Part shown: positions 6,563 to 12,945 of the stretch, piece after piece
How positions within the stretch are numbered: the first letter of the stretch is position 1
How the letters are laid out: each line of letters opens with the position of its first letter
Source of the DNA: Bordetella parapertussis
Lineage (GTDB): Bacteria; Pseudomonadota; Gammaproteobacteria; Burkholderiales; Burkholderiaceae_C
DNA: 22,032 bases
Assembly (NCBI GenBank): GCA_943328885.2
Contig: CALQBT020000003.1
Coordinates: forward strand, 1 to 22,032
Direction of reading: 5' to 3'
Made by a program: the position numbers and the translations under genes
The notes under the pieces: model-generated
What the model was told of the DNA's origin: nothing
The model's database searches: none
Seen by the model: the letters and a program-made list of their open reading frames with translations, nothing else

Positions 6563-7732
6563 ATGGCCATCGAATCCCCTTCTGTGCGTCGCGCCGCGGA
6601 CAAACAGACCCTTCGGGTGCTGCACTTGGAGGACTCGGTGCTTGACCATGAACTGGTCGTCGCCCATCTGCGGCACGCCGGTCTGACCCTCTGGCTGCTG
6701 CGCGTCGAAACCGAGGCGGACTACCGCCAGGCGCTGGCCAGCCAGCACTGGGATCTGGTGCTGTCGGACTTCAATTTGCCGGGATTCACTGGGCTGCAGG
6801 CCTTGCAAATCCTCAAGGACAGCGGCCTGCAACTGCCTTTCATCTTGGTGTCGGGCGAAATTGGCGAGGACACGGCGGTGGCGGCGATGCGCAGTGGCGC
6901 CTCCGACTACCTGCTCAAGAACAAGCTGGCTCGCTTGGCACCGGCGGTCGAGCATGCGATCGCCGCCAACGGTGAGCGACTCGCCAGGTTGCACGCCGAC
7001 CTCGAACTCGCCGCCAGCCGGCAGCGCTTGTCGGAGCTGGCCCAACACCTGCAGACCAGCATCGAGCAAGAGCGTGCAGCGATTGCGCGCGAAATCCACG
7101 ACGATGTCGGGTCCAGTTTGACCGCAATCAAGTTCGACCTGGCCTGGATCAGCCGTCATGTCGAATCGCCCGAGGTGCAGCAGCGCTTGTCGAGCGCGCT
7201 CGAGACCTTGACGCAGGCGGTCGAAGCGAGCCAGCGCATCATGCACAACCTGCGACCGGCCATCCTGGAGCAGGGTCTGGTCGCTGCGCTGCAATGGCTG
7301 GTCAAGCGCTTCGGCAAGCGCGAGGGACTTGCTTGCAGCTTGCGCAGCAGCCACCACAGCCTGCAGCTGCCGACCGGCGTGCCGCTGGTAGCCTACCGCT
7401 TCGCGCAGGAAGCGTTGACCAACATCAGCAAGCACGCTGGCGCCACGAAGGTGACCATGGACCTGTCGCTCAGCGCTGGAGTTTTGTCGCTTGAGGTCAG
7501 CGACAACGGCCTGGGCCTGGGTCGTGACGATCTGGCCAAGGCGGGCAGTTTTGGCCTGCGCGGGCTGCACGAGCGAGCCCGCACCGTCGGCGGCTGGGTC
7601 GAGGTCAGCAGTACGTGCTCTGGCACGGCCTTGTTGTTGTCGGTGCCCATTGACGCGGGGCCGGTCGACGCTGCAAGCGTCGACACCTGGTGTGTGGTGG
7701 ACCCGGACTCGCCCAGGTGGGACGCGGCATGA
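6563..7732 (+). CDS. Receiver-first soluble sensor histidine kinase (REC-HisKA_3-HATPase), 389 aa
   Basis: The N-terminal receiver domain (about 17-135) has the acidic pair Glu23-Asp24 (HLEDS), phospho-acceptor Asp69 (LSDFNLPG) and Lys119 (DYLLK). A coiled linker leads to a HisKA_3 dimerisation domain with His179 in IAREIHDDVGSSL. A NarL-class ATPase domain follows, with an N-box around QEALTNISKH (about 282-291), DNG at 314-316 and the FGLRGLHERA lid. There are no membrane segments and no PAS, GAF or periplasmic sensor, so input must come through the receiver or a partner. The TGA overlaps the ATG of the next gene (ATGA), which implies a kinase-regulator pair made together. The ATG at 6563 is preferred; a TTG at 6548 is in frame, and neither has a strong ribosome site. 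The location between che and fli blocks suggests, but does not prove, motility control. Confidence 0.88.
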   Translation: MAIESPSVRRAADKQTLRVLHLEDSVLDHELVVAHLRHAGLTLWLLRVETEADYRQALASQHWDLVLSDFNLPGFTGLQALQILKDSGLQLPFILVSGEIGEDTAVAAMRSGASDYLLKNKLARLAPAVEHAIAANGERLARLHADLELAASRQRLSELAQHLQTSIEQERAAIAREIHDDVGSSLTAIKFDLAWISRHVESPEVQQRLSSALETLTQAVEASQRIMHNLRPAILEQGLVAALQWLVKRFGKREGLACSLRSSHHSLQLPTGVPLVAYRFAQEALTNISKHAGATKVTMDLSLSAGVLSLEVSDNGLGLGRDDLAKAGSFGLRGLHERARTVGGWVEVSSTCSGTALLLSVPIDAGPVDAASVDTWCVVDPDSPRWDAA

Positions 7733-8418
7733 TCAAGGTGATCGTCTGCGACGACCATGCGCTGATCCGCCGCGGCATCCGCGACACGCTGGCCGATGCA
7801 GCCGACATCGAGGTCGTCGTCGAAGCGGGCGACTACGGCGAATTGCGCGCGCTGATGCGCAGCCTGGCCGCGGCAGAGCAGGGTGGGCACGACCTCGATC
7901 GCAGGATAGGCCAGACCATGGGCTGCGATGTGCTGGTGCTCGACATCAACCTGCCTGGGCGCAGCGGCTTGGACGTGATGCATGCGCTCAAGGACGAGGG
8001 TTCACCGGTCAAAGTGCTGATCGTGAGCATGTACCCGGAAGACCAGTACGCGATACGGGCTTTGCGCGCCGGTGCCTACGGCTATGTCAACAAGGGCGAC
8101 GACCCGCAGCGCATCGTGCAGGCGGTGCGCACGGTGGCACAGGGCCGCAAGTACATCACGCCCGAGATTGCTCAGATGCTGGTCGACAGCCTGACCACGC
8201 CGGTGTCCGAGAACGCTCACGACAAGTTGTCGGACCGCGAACTGCAAACGCTGGTGTTGATCGCCTCGGGCAAGCGCCTGGCCGACATCGCCGAGCTACT
8301 CACGCTCAGCCCCAAGACCGTCAGCGTCTACCGCGCCCGGGTGCTGGACAAGCTCGGCTTGCAGAACAACTCGGAATTGACGGTCTACGCGATCCGGCAG
8401 GGCCTGGTGGGCAACTGA
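7729..8418 (+). CDS. NarL/FixJ-type response regulator, 229 aa
   Basis: The receiver domain (about 2-135) has Asp8-Asp9 (VCDDH), phospho-acceptor Asp72 (VLDINLPG), Ser100 and Lys122 (GYVNKGD). A LuxR-type helix-turn-helix is at about 164-228 (LSDRELQTLVLIASGKRLAD and then LSPKTVSVYRARVLDKLG). It is a DNA-binding transcription factor and the likely phosphorylation target of the kinase just upstream, whose stop codon it overlaps by four bases. The phospho-Asp sits unusually late (72 rather than about 54-59) because residues about 45-65 form an extra Gln/Gly/Asp/Arg-rich segment before beta-3. The start is fixed by the ATGA overlap. The gene converges on fliR with 22 bases between stop codons. 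Its target promoters are not evident from the sequence. Confidence 0.92.
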   Translation: MIKVIVCDDHALIRRGIRDTLADAADIEVVVEAGDYGELRALMRSLAAAEQGGHDLDRRIGQTMGCDVLVLDINLPGRSGLDVMHALKDEGSPVKVLIVSMYPEDQYAIRALRAGAYGYVNKGDDPQRIVQAVRTVAQGRKYITPEIAQMLVDSLTTPVSENAHDKLSDRELQTLVLIASGKRLADIAELLTLSPKTVSVYRARVLDKLGLQNNSELTVYAIRQGLVGN

Positions 8419-8440
8419 AAGCACGCCTTGCGACTTGGTT

Positions 8441-9202
8441 TCACTGAAAGCGTGCCAGCAACTGCGCCACGGCTGTCGCGAAGGCCGGCTCGAGCAACGG
8501 CAGTGTCAGCAGCATGCCGACCAGGCCGACCGTCAAGGTGACGGGAAATCCGACCGAGAACACGCTGATCTGCGGCGCCACCCGCGAGATCACGCCAAGC
8601 ACCAGGTTGACGAACAGCAGCATGCCCAACAGCGGCAGCGCGATCCACAGGCCGAGCGTGAAGACCTGGGCACCCCATTGCTGAGGCAAGGTGTGGCGCA
8701 GGAAGGCGAAGGGCGCGTCGCTGACGGCGAAGACCTCGAAGCTGCGCACCAGCGCGCCGATCACCGCCAGGTGGCTGTTCGACAACACGAACAGGAAGGC
8801 CACCAAAGTACCAAAGAAGCGGGCGCTGGCCGTTCCTTGGCTGGCCGTGGCGGGGTCGAAGAAACCGGCGAAGTTCAGCCCCATCTGCAGGCCGATCAAC
8901 TCGCCGCCGAGCTCGACCGCAGCGAACACCAAGCGCACCGCAAAGCCCAAGGTCAGACCGACCAGCAGTTGCTGGACCACGGCCAGCACCGCTGCGGGCG
9001 TGTCGAGGGCGAACACTGGCATCGGTGGCAATGAGGGTTGTGCTGCCAGCGCGATCAACAAAGCCAGGCCTATCTTCACGCGCATTGGCACTGCGCGTTG
9101 GCCGAATACCGGCAGGCTGCTCAGCAGCGCCAGCGCACGCAGAAATGGCCAGATCAATGGCGACAACCAGGCCAGGATCTGCGGCTCGCCCAGCGTGATC
9201 AT
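8441..9202 (-). CDS. fliR: Flagellar export gate protein FliR, 253 aa
   Basis: FliR is a polytopic inner-membrane protein of the export gate, where one copy joins five FliP and four FliQ inside the MS ring. The sequence is strongly hydrophobic throughout, with about six transmembrane stretches. Recognisable FliR segments are FLRALALLSSLPVFG near the N-terminus, LLVGLTLGFAVRLVFAAVELGGELIG in the middle and GLNFAGFFDPATASQG. The length is typical. It is the last gene of the fliLMNOPQR run, 15 bases after fliQ, and it converges on the response regulator gene. No flhB follows here, so the next export-gate genes must lie elsewhere. Confidence 0.96.
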   Translation of the reverse strand: MITLGEPQILAWLSPLIWPFLRALALLSSLPVFGQRAVPMRVKIGLALLIALAAQPSLPPMPVFALDTPAAVLAVVQQLLVGLTLGFAVRLVFAAVELGGELIGLQMGLNFAGFFDPATASQGTASARFFGTLVAFLFVLSNSHLAVIGALVRSFEVFAVSDAPFAFLRHTLPQQWGAQVFTLGLWIALPLLGMLLFVNLVLGVISRVAPQISVFSVGFPVTLTVGLVGMLLTLPLLEPAFATAVAQLLARFQ

Positions 9203-9217
9203 CGACGCCTCGGTCGC

Positions 9218-9487
9218 TCAACCGACGGCGCCAGGAATGGCCAGCAGCGTGCGCTGCAGGTAATCCACCAGCATGGTCAGCATCCACGGTCCGGCCAGCG
9301 CCAGCACTGCCACCGCGGCGACGACCTTGGGCACAAAGCTCAGGGTTGCTTCGTTGATCTGGGTCGCGGCTTGGAAGACGCTCACAACCAGGCCTACCAC
9401 CAGCACCGACAGCAGGATCGGCGCCGACACCAGCAGCAGCATGTACAGGCCTTGCTGGCCGAGGTGGAATGCTTGTTGGCTGTCCAT
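9218..9487 (-). CDS. fliQ: Flagellar export gate protein FliQ, 89 aa
   Basis: FliQ is a small two-helix inner-membrane export-gate subunit. The protein has two hydrophobic hairpin segments (about residues 15-38 and 54-75) joined by the conserved FQAATQINEATLSFVPKV loop, the family signature. The length matches other FliQ proteins (89). The ATG follows an AT-rich 24-base gap after fliP; the nearest ribosome-site-like bases are AAAAGA, weaker than usual in this locus. It lies between fliP and fliR, as in most flagellar operons. Confidence 0.97.
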   Translation of the reverse strand: MDSQQAFHLGQQGLYMLLLVSAPILLSVLVVGLVVSVFQAATQINEATLSFVPKVVAAVAVLALAGPWMLTMLVDYLQRTLLAIPGAVG

Positions 9488-9511
9488 GGATCTTTTCTAT
9501 GAATTAATTTA

Positions 9512-10276
9512 CTAACTTAAAAAACTAGCGGCCAAGGAGCCCAGCAAGAGATTCCATCCGTCGGCCAGTACGAACAGCATCAGCTTGAAAGGCAGCGACA
9601 CCAGCACCGGCGACAACATCATCATGCCCAGGCTCATCAGCACGCTCGCGACGATCATGTCGATGATCAGAAACGGGATGAAGATCAGGAAGCCGATCTG
9701 AAACGCGCTCTTGAGCTCGCTCGTGACAAACGCCGGCACCAGCACTGCGAACGGCACGCTCTCGCCCTTGACCTCTGGTGCGACCTTGGCCAGACGTGCG
9801 AAGAGTTGCAGGTCGTCGCGACGGGTCTGCTTGAGCATGAACTCACGCATCGGCTTGGCACCGCGCTCGACCGCCTGCGCAAACTCGATCTGCTGGGTCG
9901 AGTAAGGCAGCCAAGCCTCAGCGTAGACCTTGTCGAGGGTCGGCGACATCACGAAGAAGGTCAGGAACAGGCTCAAGCCCAGTATCACCTGGTTCGGCGG
10001 CGCAGCGGGTGTTCCCAGCGCCTGACGCAGCAGCGACAACACGATCACGATGCGGGTGAAACCGGTCATCATCAGCAGCAGCGCCGGCAGAAAGGACAGA
10101 GCGGTAAAGAACAGCAGTGTTTGCACCGGCACCGAGTAAGCGGTGCTGCCTGCGGCCTGTCCGATCAAGAGCGGCAGGCCCTGACCCTGGGCTGAGGCGA
10201 GCGCCGGTAGCGTTGACAACAGGCCCACGGCCGCACAGCGCGCTGCGCGGCCAAGCCGGTGGTGTTCAGCGCGCAT
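9512..10276 (-). CDS. fliP: Flagellar export gate protein FliP, 254 aa
   Basis: FliP forms the pentameric core of the export channel. A cleavable signal peptide is apparent at the N-terminus (Arg-rich start, then [18 protein letters not shown]). Hydrophobic helices follow, with the conserved [23 protein letters not shown] block, the [18 protein letters not shown] segment, and C-terminal [28 protein letters not shown]. The frame stays open upstream to 10546, but that part overlaps fliO in another frame and looks non-coding. The ATG at 10276 gives normal length and places the signal peptide at the end, overlapping the fliO stop by 11 bases (translational coupling). The last codons include TTA, rare in such GC-rich DNA. 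Confidence 0.96.
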   Translation of the reverse strand: MRAEHHRLGRAARCAAVGLLSTLPALASAQGQGLPLLIGQAAGSTAYSVPVQTLLFFTALSFLPALLLMMTGFTRIVIVLSLLRQALGTPAAPPNQVILGLSLFLTFFVMSPTLDKVYAEAWLPYSTQQIEFAQAVERGAKPMREFMLKQTRRDDLQLFARLAKVAPEVKGESVPFAVLVPAFVTSELKSAFQIGFLIFIPFLIIDMIVASVLMSLGMMMLSPVLVSLPFKLMLFVLADGWNLLLGSLAASFLS

Positions 10277-10640
10277 CGGTGGGCTCGGCAGCCGGTTTGT
10301 CGCCGCGCAGTTGGCGCCCCAGCAACTGTTCGAACAAGGGTCGCGATGCGGTGGCCGGCGGTTCGGGCGAGGGCGGCAGAAGGTGCAGGGTTTGAATGCC
10401 CGCCGGCGTGACCCCGAGCACCAGCCAGCAACGCGCGTCGCATGACCCGACTTCGACCGTGACAATGCGCTGCTGAGCTGACAGCGCCAGCGTGGAAACC
10501 AGGCGTACCGGGCCGTCGCCGGCGACGCGCCCTGCCCATCGATCACGCCAGCGTCCGCTGCGCTTGAGCAGCCACAGCAGCGCCGGGATCAGCAACAGGA
10601 CCAATGCGAATGCGGCCAACGGGCCCAGAGCGGTGTTCAT
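10266..10640 (-). CDS. fliO: Flagellar export protein FliO, 124 aa
   Basis: FliO is a single-pass inner-membrane chaperone that helps the FliP ring assemble. One transmembrane helix lies at about residues 8-27 ([20 protein letters not shown]). It is followed by a basic cytoplasmic segment, a small beta-rich domain ([21 protein letters not shown], then [11 protein letters not shown]) and a disordered tail. The family is poorly conserved; the call rests on this architecture plus its position between fliN and fliP. A GTG two codons upstream (10646) is another possible start; the ATG at 10640 is chosen for its closer purine-rich leader (AACGGTGG). A long hairpin lies in the 92-base gap before it. 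Confidence 0.9.
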   Translation of the reverse strand: MNTALGPLAAFALVLLLIPALLWLLKRSGRWRDRWAGRVAGDGPVRLVSTLALSAQQRIVTVEVGSCDARCWLVLGVTPAGIQTLHLLPPSPEPPATASRPLFEQLLGRQLRGDKPAAEPTDAR

Positions 10641-10665
10641 CGCCACCGTTCAGGTTCTTCTCAGC

Positions 10666-10711
10666 CTTGCAAGCACAGCCGAGGCTGGCAGGCCCAGGCT
10701 GTGCTTGCAAG
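10666..10711. repeat. Perfect 15-bp inverted repeat between fliN and fliO
   Basis: CTTGCAAGCACAGCC at 10666-10680 is exactly complementary to GGCTGTGCTTGCAAG at 10697-10711, with a 16-base loop. It occupies half of the only sizeable gap (92 bases) in the fliM-fliR run. No T-run follows on either strand, so it is not a standard intrinsic terminator. It could be an mRNA processing or stabilising hairpin, a partial attenuator, or a REP-like insertion. Confidence 0.85.
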
Positions 10712-10732
10712 CGCCAGTGCGCAGGTGCTGGC

Positions 10733-11200
10733 TCATGTCCGGCTCAGCCTGCGCATGCGTTCACCCGGTGTGACGATGTCGGTCAGGCGGATGCCGAACT
10801 TGTCGTTGACCACGACCACCTCTCCCTGCGCAATCAGATAACCATTGACCAGTACGTCCATTGGCTCGCCCGCCAGCGCATCGAGTTCGACCACCGATCC
10901 CTGTGCGAGTTGCAGGATGTGCTTGATCGGGATTCGGGTGCGACCGAGTTCGACCGTCAACAGCACCGGGATGTCGAGGATCATGTTCAGGTCGTTGCCC
11001 GGCACGCCCGCGATCGGCGCTGCGGCCGAGAAGTTGGTGAACGACGCTGCGGCGACCGAGTCGGCGCTCATGCCTGGCGCGGCACGGCCCGTCGCGTTGG
11101 CTGTGCTGACGGCCGGCTCGGGACTCGACTCGTCCAGCGCAGCGGCCCATTCAGCGGCCAAGCGATCCTCCTCCGTCAGCAATGCAGTTTCTTCACTCAT
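10733..11200 (-). CDS. fliN: Flagellar motor switch protein FliN, 155 aa
   Basis: FliN forms the lower C-ring with FliM and takes part in switching and in docking the FliH-FliI export complex. The conserved SpoA-type domain occupies about residues 72-150 (ILDIPVLLTVELGRTRIPIKHILQ, then GSVVELDALAGEPMDVLVNG and the end VTPGERMRRL). The first 70 residues are acidic then Ala/Ser-rich and probably flexible, as in other proteobacterial FliN. The start overlaps the fliM stop by eight bases. It is followed by the 92-base gap with the hairpin before fliO. Confidence 0.97.
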   Translation of the reverse strand: MSEETALLTEEDRLAAEWAAALDESSPEPAVSTANATGRAAPGMSADSVAAASFTNFSAAAPIAGVPGNDLNMILDIPVLLTVELGRTRIPIKHILQLAQGSVVELDALAGEPMDVLVNGYLIAQGEVVVVNDKFGIRLTDIVTPGERMRRLSRT

Positions 11201-12191
11201 GCAAGTCTCCCAACCAGCCGGCGTCTACGCCGGTCAACAAACGGTCAATCTTGATGGCGTTCTTGCCGTTAGAAGTTCCGTAGTGGCAGTCAAATACCGG
11301 AACACCATCGACTTTGGCTTGGATCATCTTGTCGAGGTCAAGCTCTAAAAAGTCGCCCGTTTTAAGACTTATCAATTGCTCGACCGTGGCGCGCGCGGTA
11401 GCGAGTTCGGCCACCAGCGGCACATCGGCCGATTGAATCTGCGTTCGCAGCAGCCGGATCCAACGTCGATCGGGCTCGGCGTCGCCTTGCAGGGTGCTGT
11501 AGAGAACGTCGCGGATCGGCTCGAGCGTCGAATAGGGGATGCAGATGTGAACCGTGCCGGTGATGTCACCGATCTCGAGCGTGTAACTGGTTGCCACGAC
11601 CACTTCGCTGGGTGTGGCGATGTTGCAGAACTGGGGCTGCATCTCCGAACGCTGGTACTCGAGCTCGACAGGGTAGATGCCGACCCAGGCCTTGCGAAAT
11701 TCGGTGATGATGCATTCGATCAGGCGCTGGATCACGCGCTGTTCGGTGGCCGAGAAGTCGCGGCCTTCGATCCGGGTGTGGTACTTGCCGTTGCCACCGT
11801 ACAAGGCGTCGATCACCGCGAACACCAGCGAAGGTTCGCACACGATCAGCCCACTGCCGCGCAACGGCTTGACCGAGACGATGTTGAAGTTGGTCGGCAC
11901 CACGATCTCGCGCAGGAAGGCGCTGAACTTGATCACCTTGGTGCCGCCGATCGCCACCTCAGGGCTTTTCCTGATCAGGTTGAACAGGCCGATTCGGATG
12001 TTGCGGGCGAAGCGCTCGCTGATGATCTCCATCGTGGGCATGCGCCCGCGTACGATGCGTTCCTGGCTGGCGATGTTGTAGCTGCGAACGCCCTCGGTCT
12101 TGACCACCTCGGTCTCGACTTTCTGGCTTTCGCCGGTGAGGCCTTGCAGCAGCGCATCGACCTCGTCCTGCGACAGGATTTGCTGGCTCAT
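11193..12191 (-). CDS. fliM: Flagellar motor switch protein FliM, 332 aa
   Basis: FliM is the C-ring protein that binds CheY-P and passes the signal to FliG. The N-terminal peptide ILSQDEVDALLQG (residues 5-17) is the CheY-P docking motif. The central domain starts with the YNIASQERIVRGRMPTMEII block (residues about 39-58) and includes GSGLIVCEPSLVFAVIDALYGG. The C-terminal SpoA-like domain, which pairs with FliN, ends in VDGVPVFDCHYGTSNGKNAIKI. The length is normal. fliM follows fliL by 28 bases and overlaps fliN by eight. The gene couples the che block to the motor parts in this window. Confidence 0.98.
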   Translation of the reverse strand: MSQQILSQDEVDALLQGLTGESQKVETEVVKTEGVRSYNIASQERIVRGRMPTMEIISERFARNIRIGLFNLIRKSPEVAIGGTKVIKFSAFLREIVVPTNFNIVSVKPLRGSGLIVCEPSLVFAVIDALYGGNGKYHTRIEGRDFSATEQRVIQRLIECIITEFRKAWVGIYPVELEYQRSEMQPQFCNIATPSEVVVATSYTLEIGDITGTVHICIPYSTLEPIRDVLYSTLQGDAEPDRRWIRLLRTQIQSADVPLVAELATARATVEQLISLKTGDFLELDLDKMIQAKVDGVPVFDCHYGTSNGKNAIKIDRLLTGVDAGWLGDLHE

Positions 12192-12219
12192 AGGGCGCGC
12201 CGGTCAGCCTGGGACGAGG

Positions 12220-12789
12220 TCATTGCACGATGAAGTTGGAGAAGTGCACGGCCTTGACTGGCAATTCGGCGGAGGCCGGCTTCTTCGTCTTGCCTGCTGC
12301 ACTGGCAGGATCGCCCTCGGCGGCAAGCTCGTAGCCCAGCGGACGCACTGCAGCCTTGAGGATGGCGCCGGCGAGCCGTTCTTTGCCCTCGCGGGTGAGC
12401 AGTTCGGCAGCAGTTTTGTGCGACAGCACCATCAGGATATTGCCACGAATGATCGGCATGTGGGCCTTGAGTGCGTCAGCCGCCTTGGCGTCGTGGATCT
12501 CAAGCGTGACGCCTATTTGGGCGTAGCGTTCGGCTTCTTGGTCGGCAAGGTTGACCGTGAAGGGGTCGAGGGCGACAAAGCTCGGTGTCGGTTTGGCGTC
12601 ATGGCCGGGTCTGGTATCGCCGGGCTCACCCTGGCTGGTTTCGGCGCCTTCTTCGTCGTTGGCGGCTGACTTCTTCTTGAGCAGCACCCAGGCGCCACCG
12701 CCCAGCGCCAGCAAGAGCAGGACGGTGACCAGGATGATGAGTTTCTTGCGCGGTCTGAATTGCGCGGTGATCGCGGTGGCAGCGGACAT
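12220..12789 (-). CDS. fliL: Flagellar basal-body-associated protein FliL, 189 aa
   Basis: FliL is a single-pass inner-membrane protein that rings the stators near the MS ring. It has a basic cytoplasmic N-terminus (RPRKK), one transmembrane helix at about 17-37, and an acidic/Gly-rich linker. A periplasmic domain from about 70 onwards follows (FVALDPFTVNLADQEAERYAQ, IRGNILMVLSHKTAAELLT, and the end AVHFSNFIVQ). It is somewhat longer than the enterobacterial protein (about 154), mostly in the linker and in a Lys/Ala insert near 165-178. A clear CAGGAG precedes the ATG. It is the first gene of the fliLMNOPQR unit, behind a 156-base leader holding a FlhDC-like site. Confidence 0.96.
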   Translation of the reverse strand: MSAATAITAQFRPRKKLIILVTVLLLLALGGGAWVLLKKKSAANDEEGAETSQGEPGDTRPGHDAKPTPSFVALDPFTVNLADQEAERYAQIGVTLEIHDAKAADALKAHMPIIRGNILMVLSHKTAAELLTREGKERLAGAILKAAVRPLGYELAAEGDPASAAGKTKKPASAELPVKAVHFSNFIVQ

Positions 12790-12945
12790 CCGGGGCTCCT
12801 GTGGCGGCTTGGTTTCGCACCCGCTGTGCGAGACCCGGCCGTCCAGCCATTATTCGAAGCGGGTCGCCGCAGCGATGCCTCAAATAACGGGGCAATTCGC
12901 GCTGAATTGGCGGCCGTGGGGGCCTGGTGTTGGCCGCTTGCTGCT
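12790..12945 (-). promoter_or_regulatory. fliL leader with a FlhDC-like box (strong half-site 12874-12889)
   Basis: The gap between the fliK stop and the fliL ATG contains, on the plus strand at 12874-12889, GATGCCTCAAATAACG. This matches the enterobacterial FlhD4C2 half-site AAYGSNNNAAATARCG at 12 of 13 specified positions. After a 10-base spacer a degenerate second half starts at 12900 (CGCTGAAT against CGYTATTT, 5 of 8). The strong half is about 85 bases upstream of fliL. This fits a class II promoter, although no clear sigma-70 -10/-35 pair was recognised. The motif is seen; FlhDC control is inferred. Confidence 0.42.

Noticed and set aside
8421..8455. Possible bidirectional terminator between the response regulator and fliR (GCACGC and GCGTGC)
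   Set aside because: Only six base pairs with a 23-base loop and no T-run on either strand; too weak to call.
10277..10546. 90-codon N-terminal extension of fliP
   Set aside because: It overlaps fliO in another frame. Using it would bury the FliP signal peptide in the interior.
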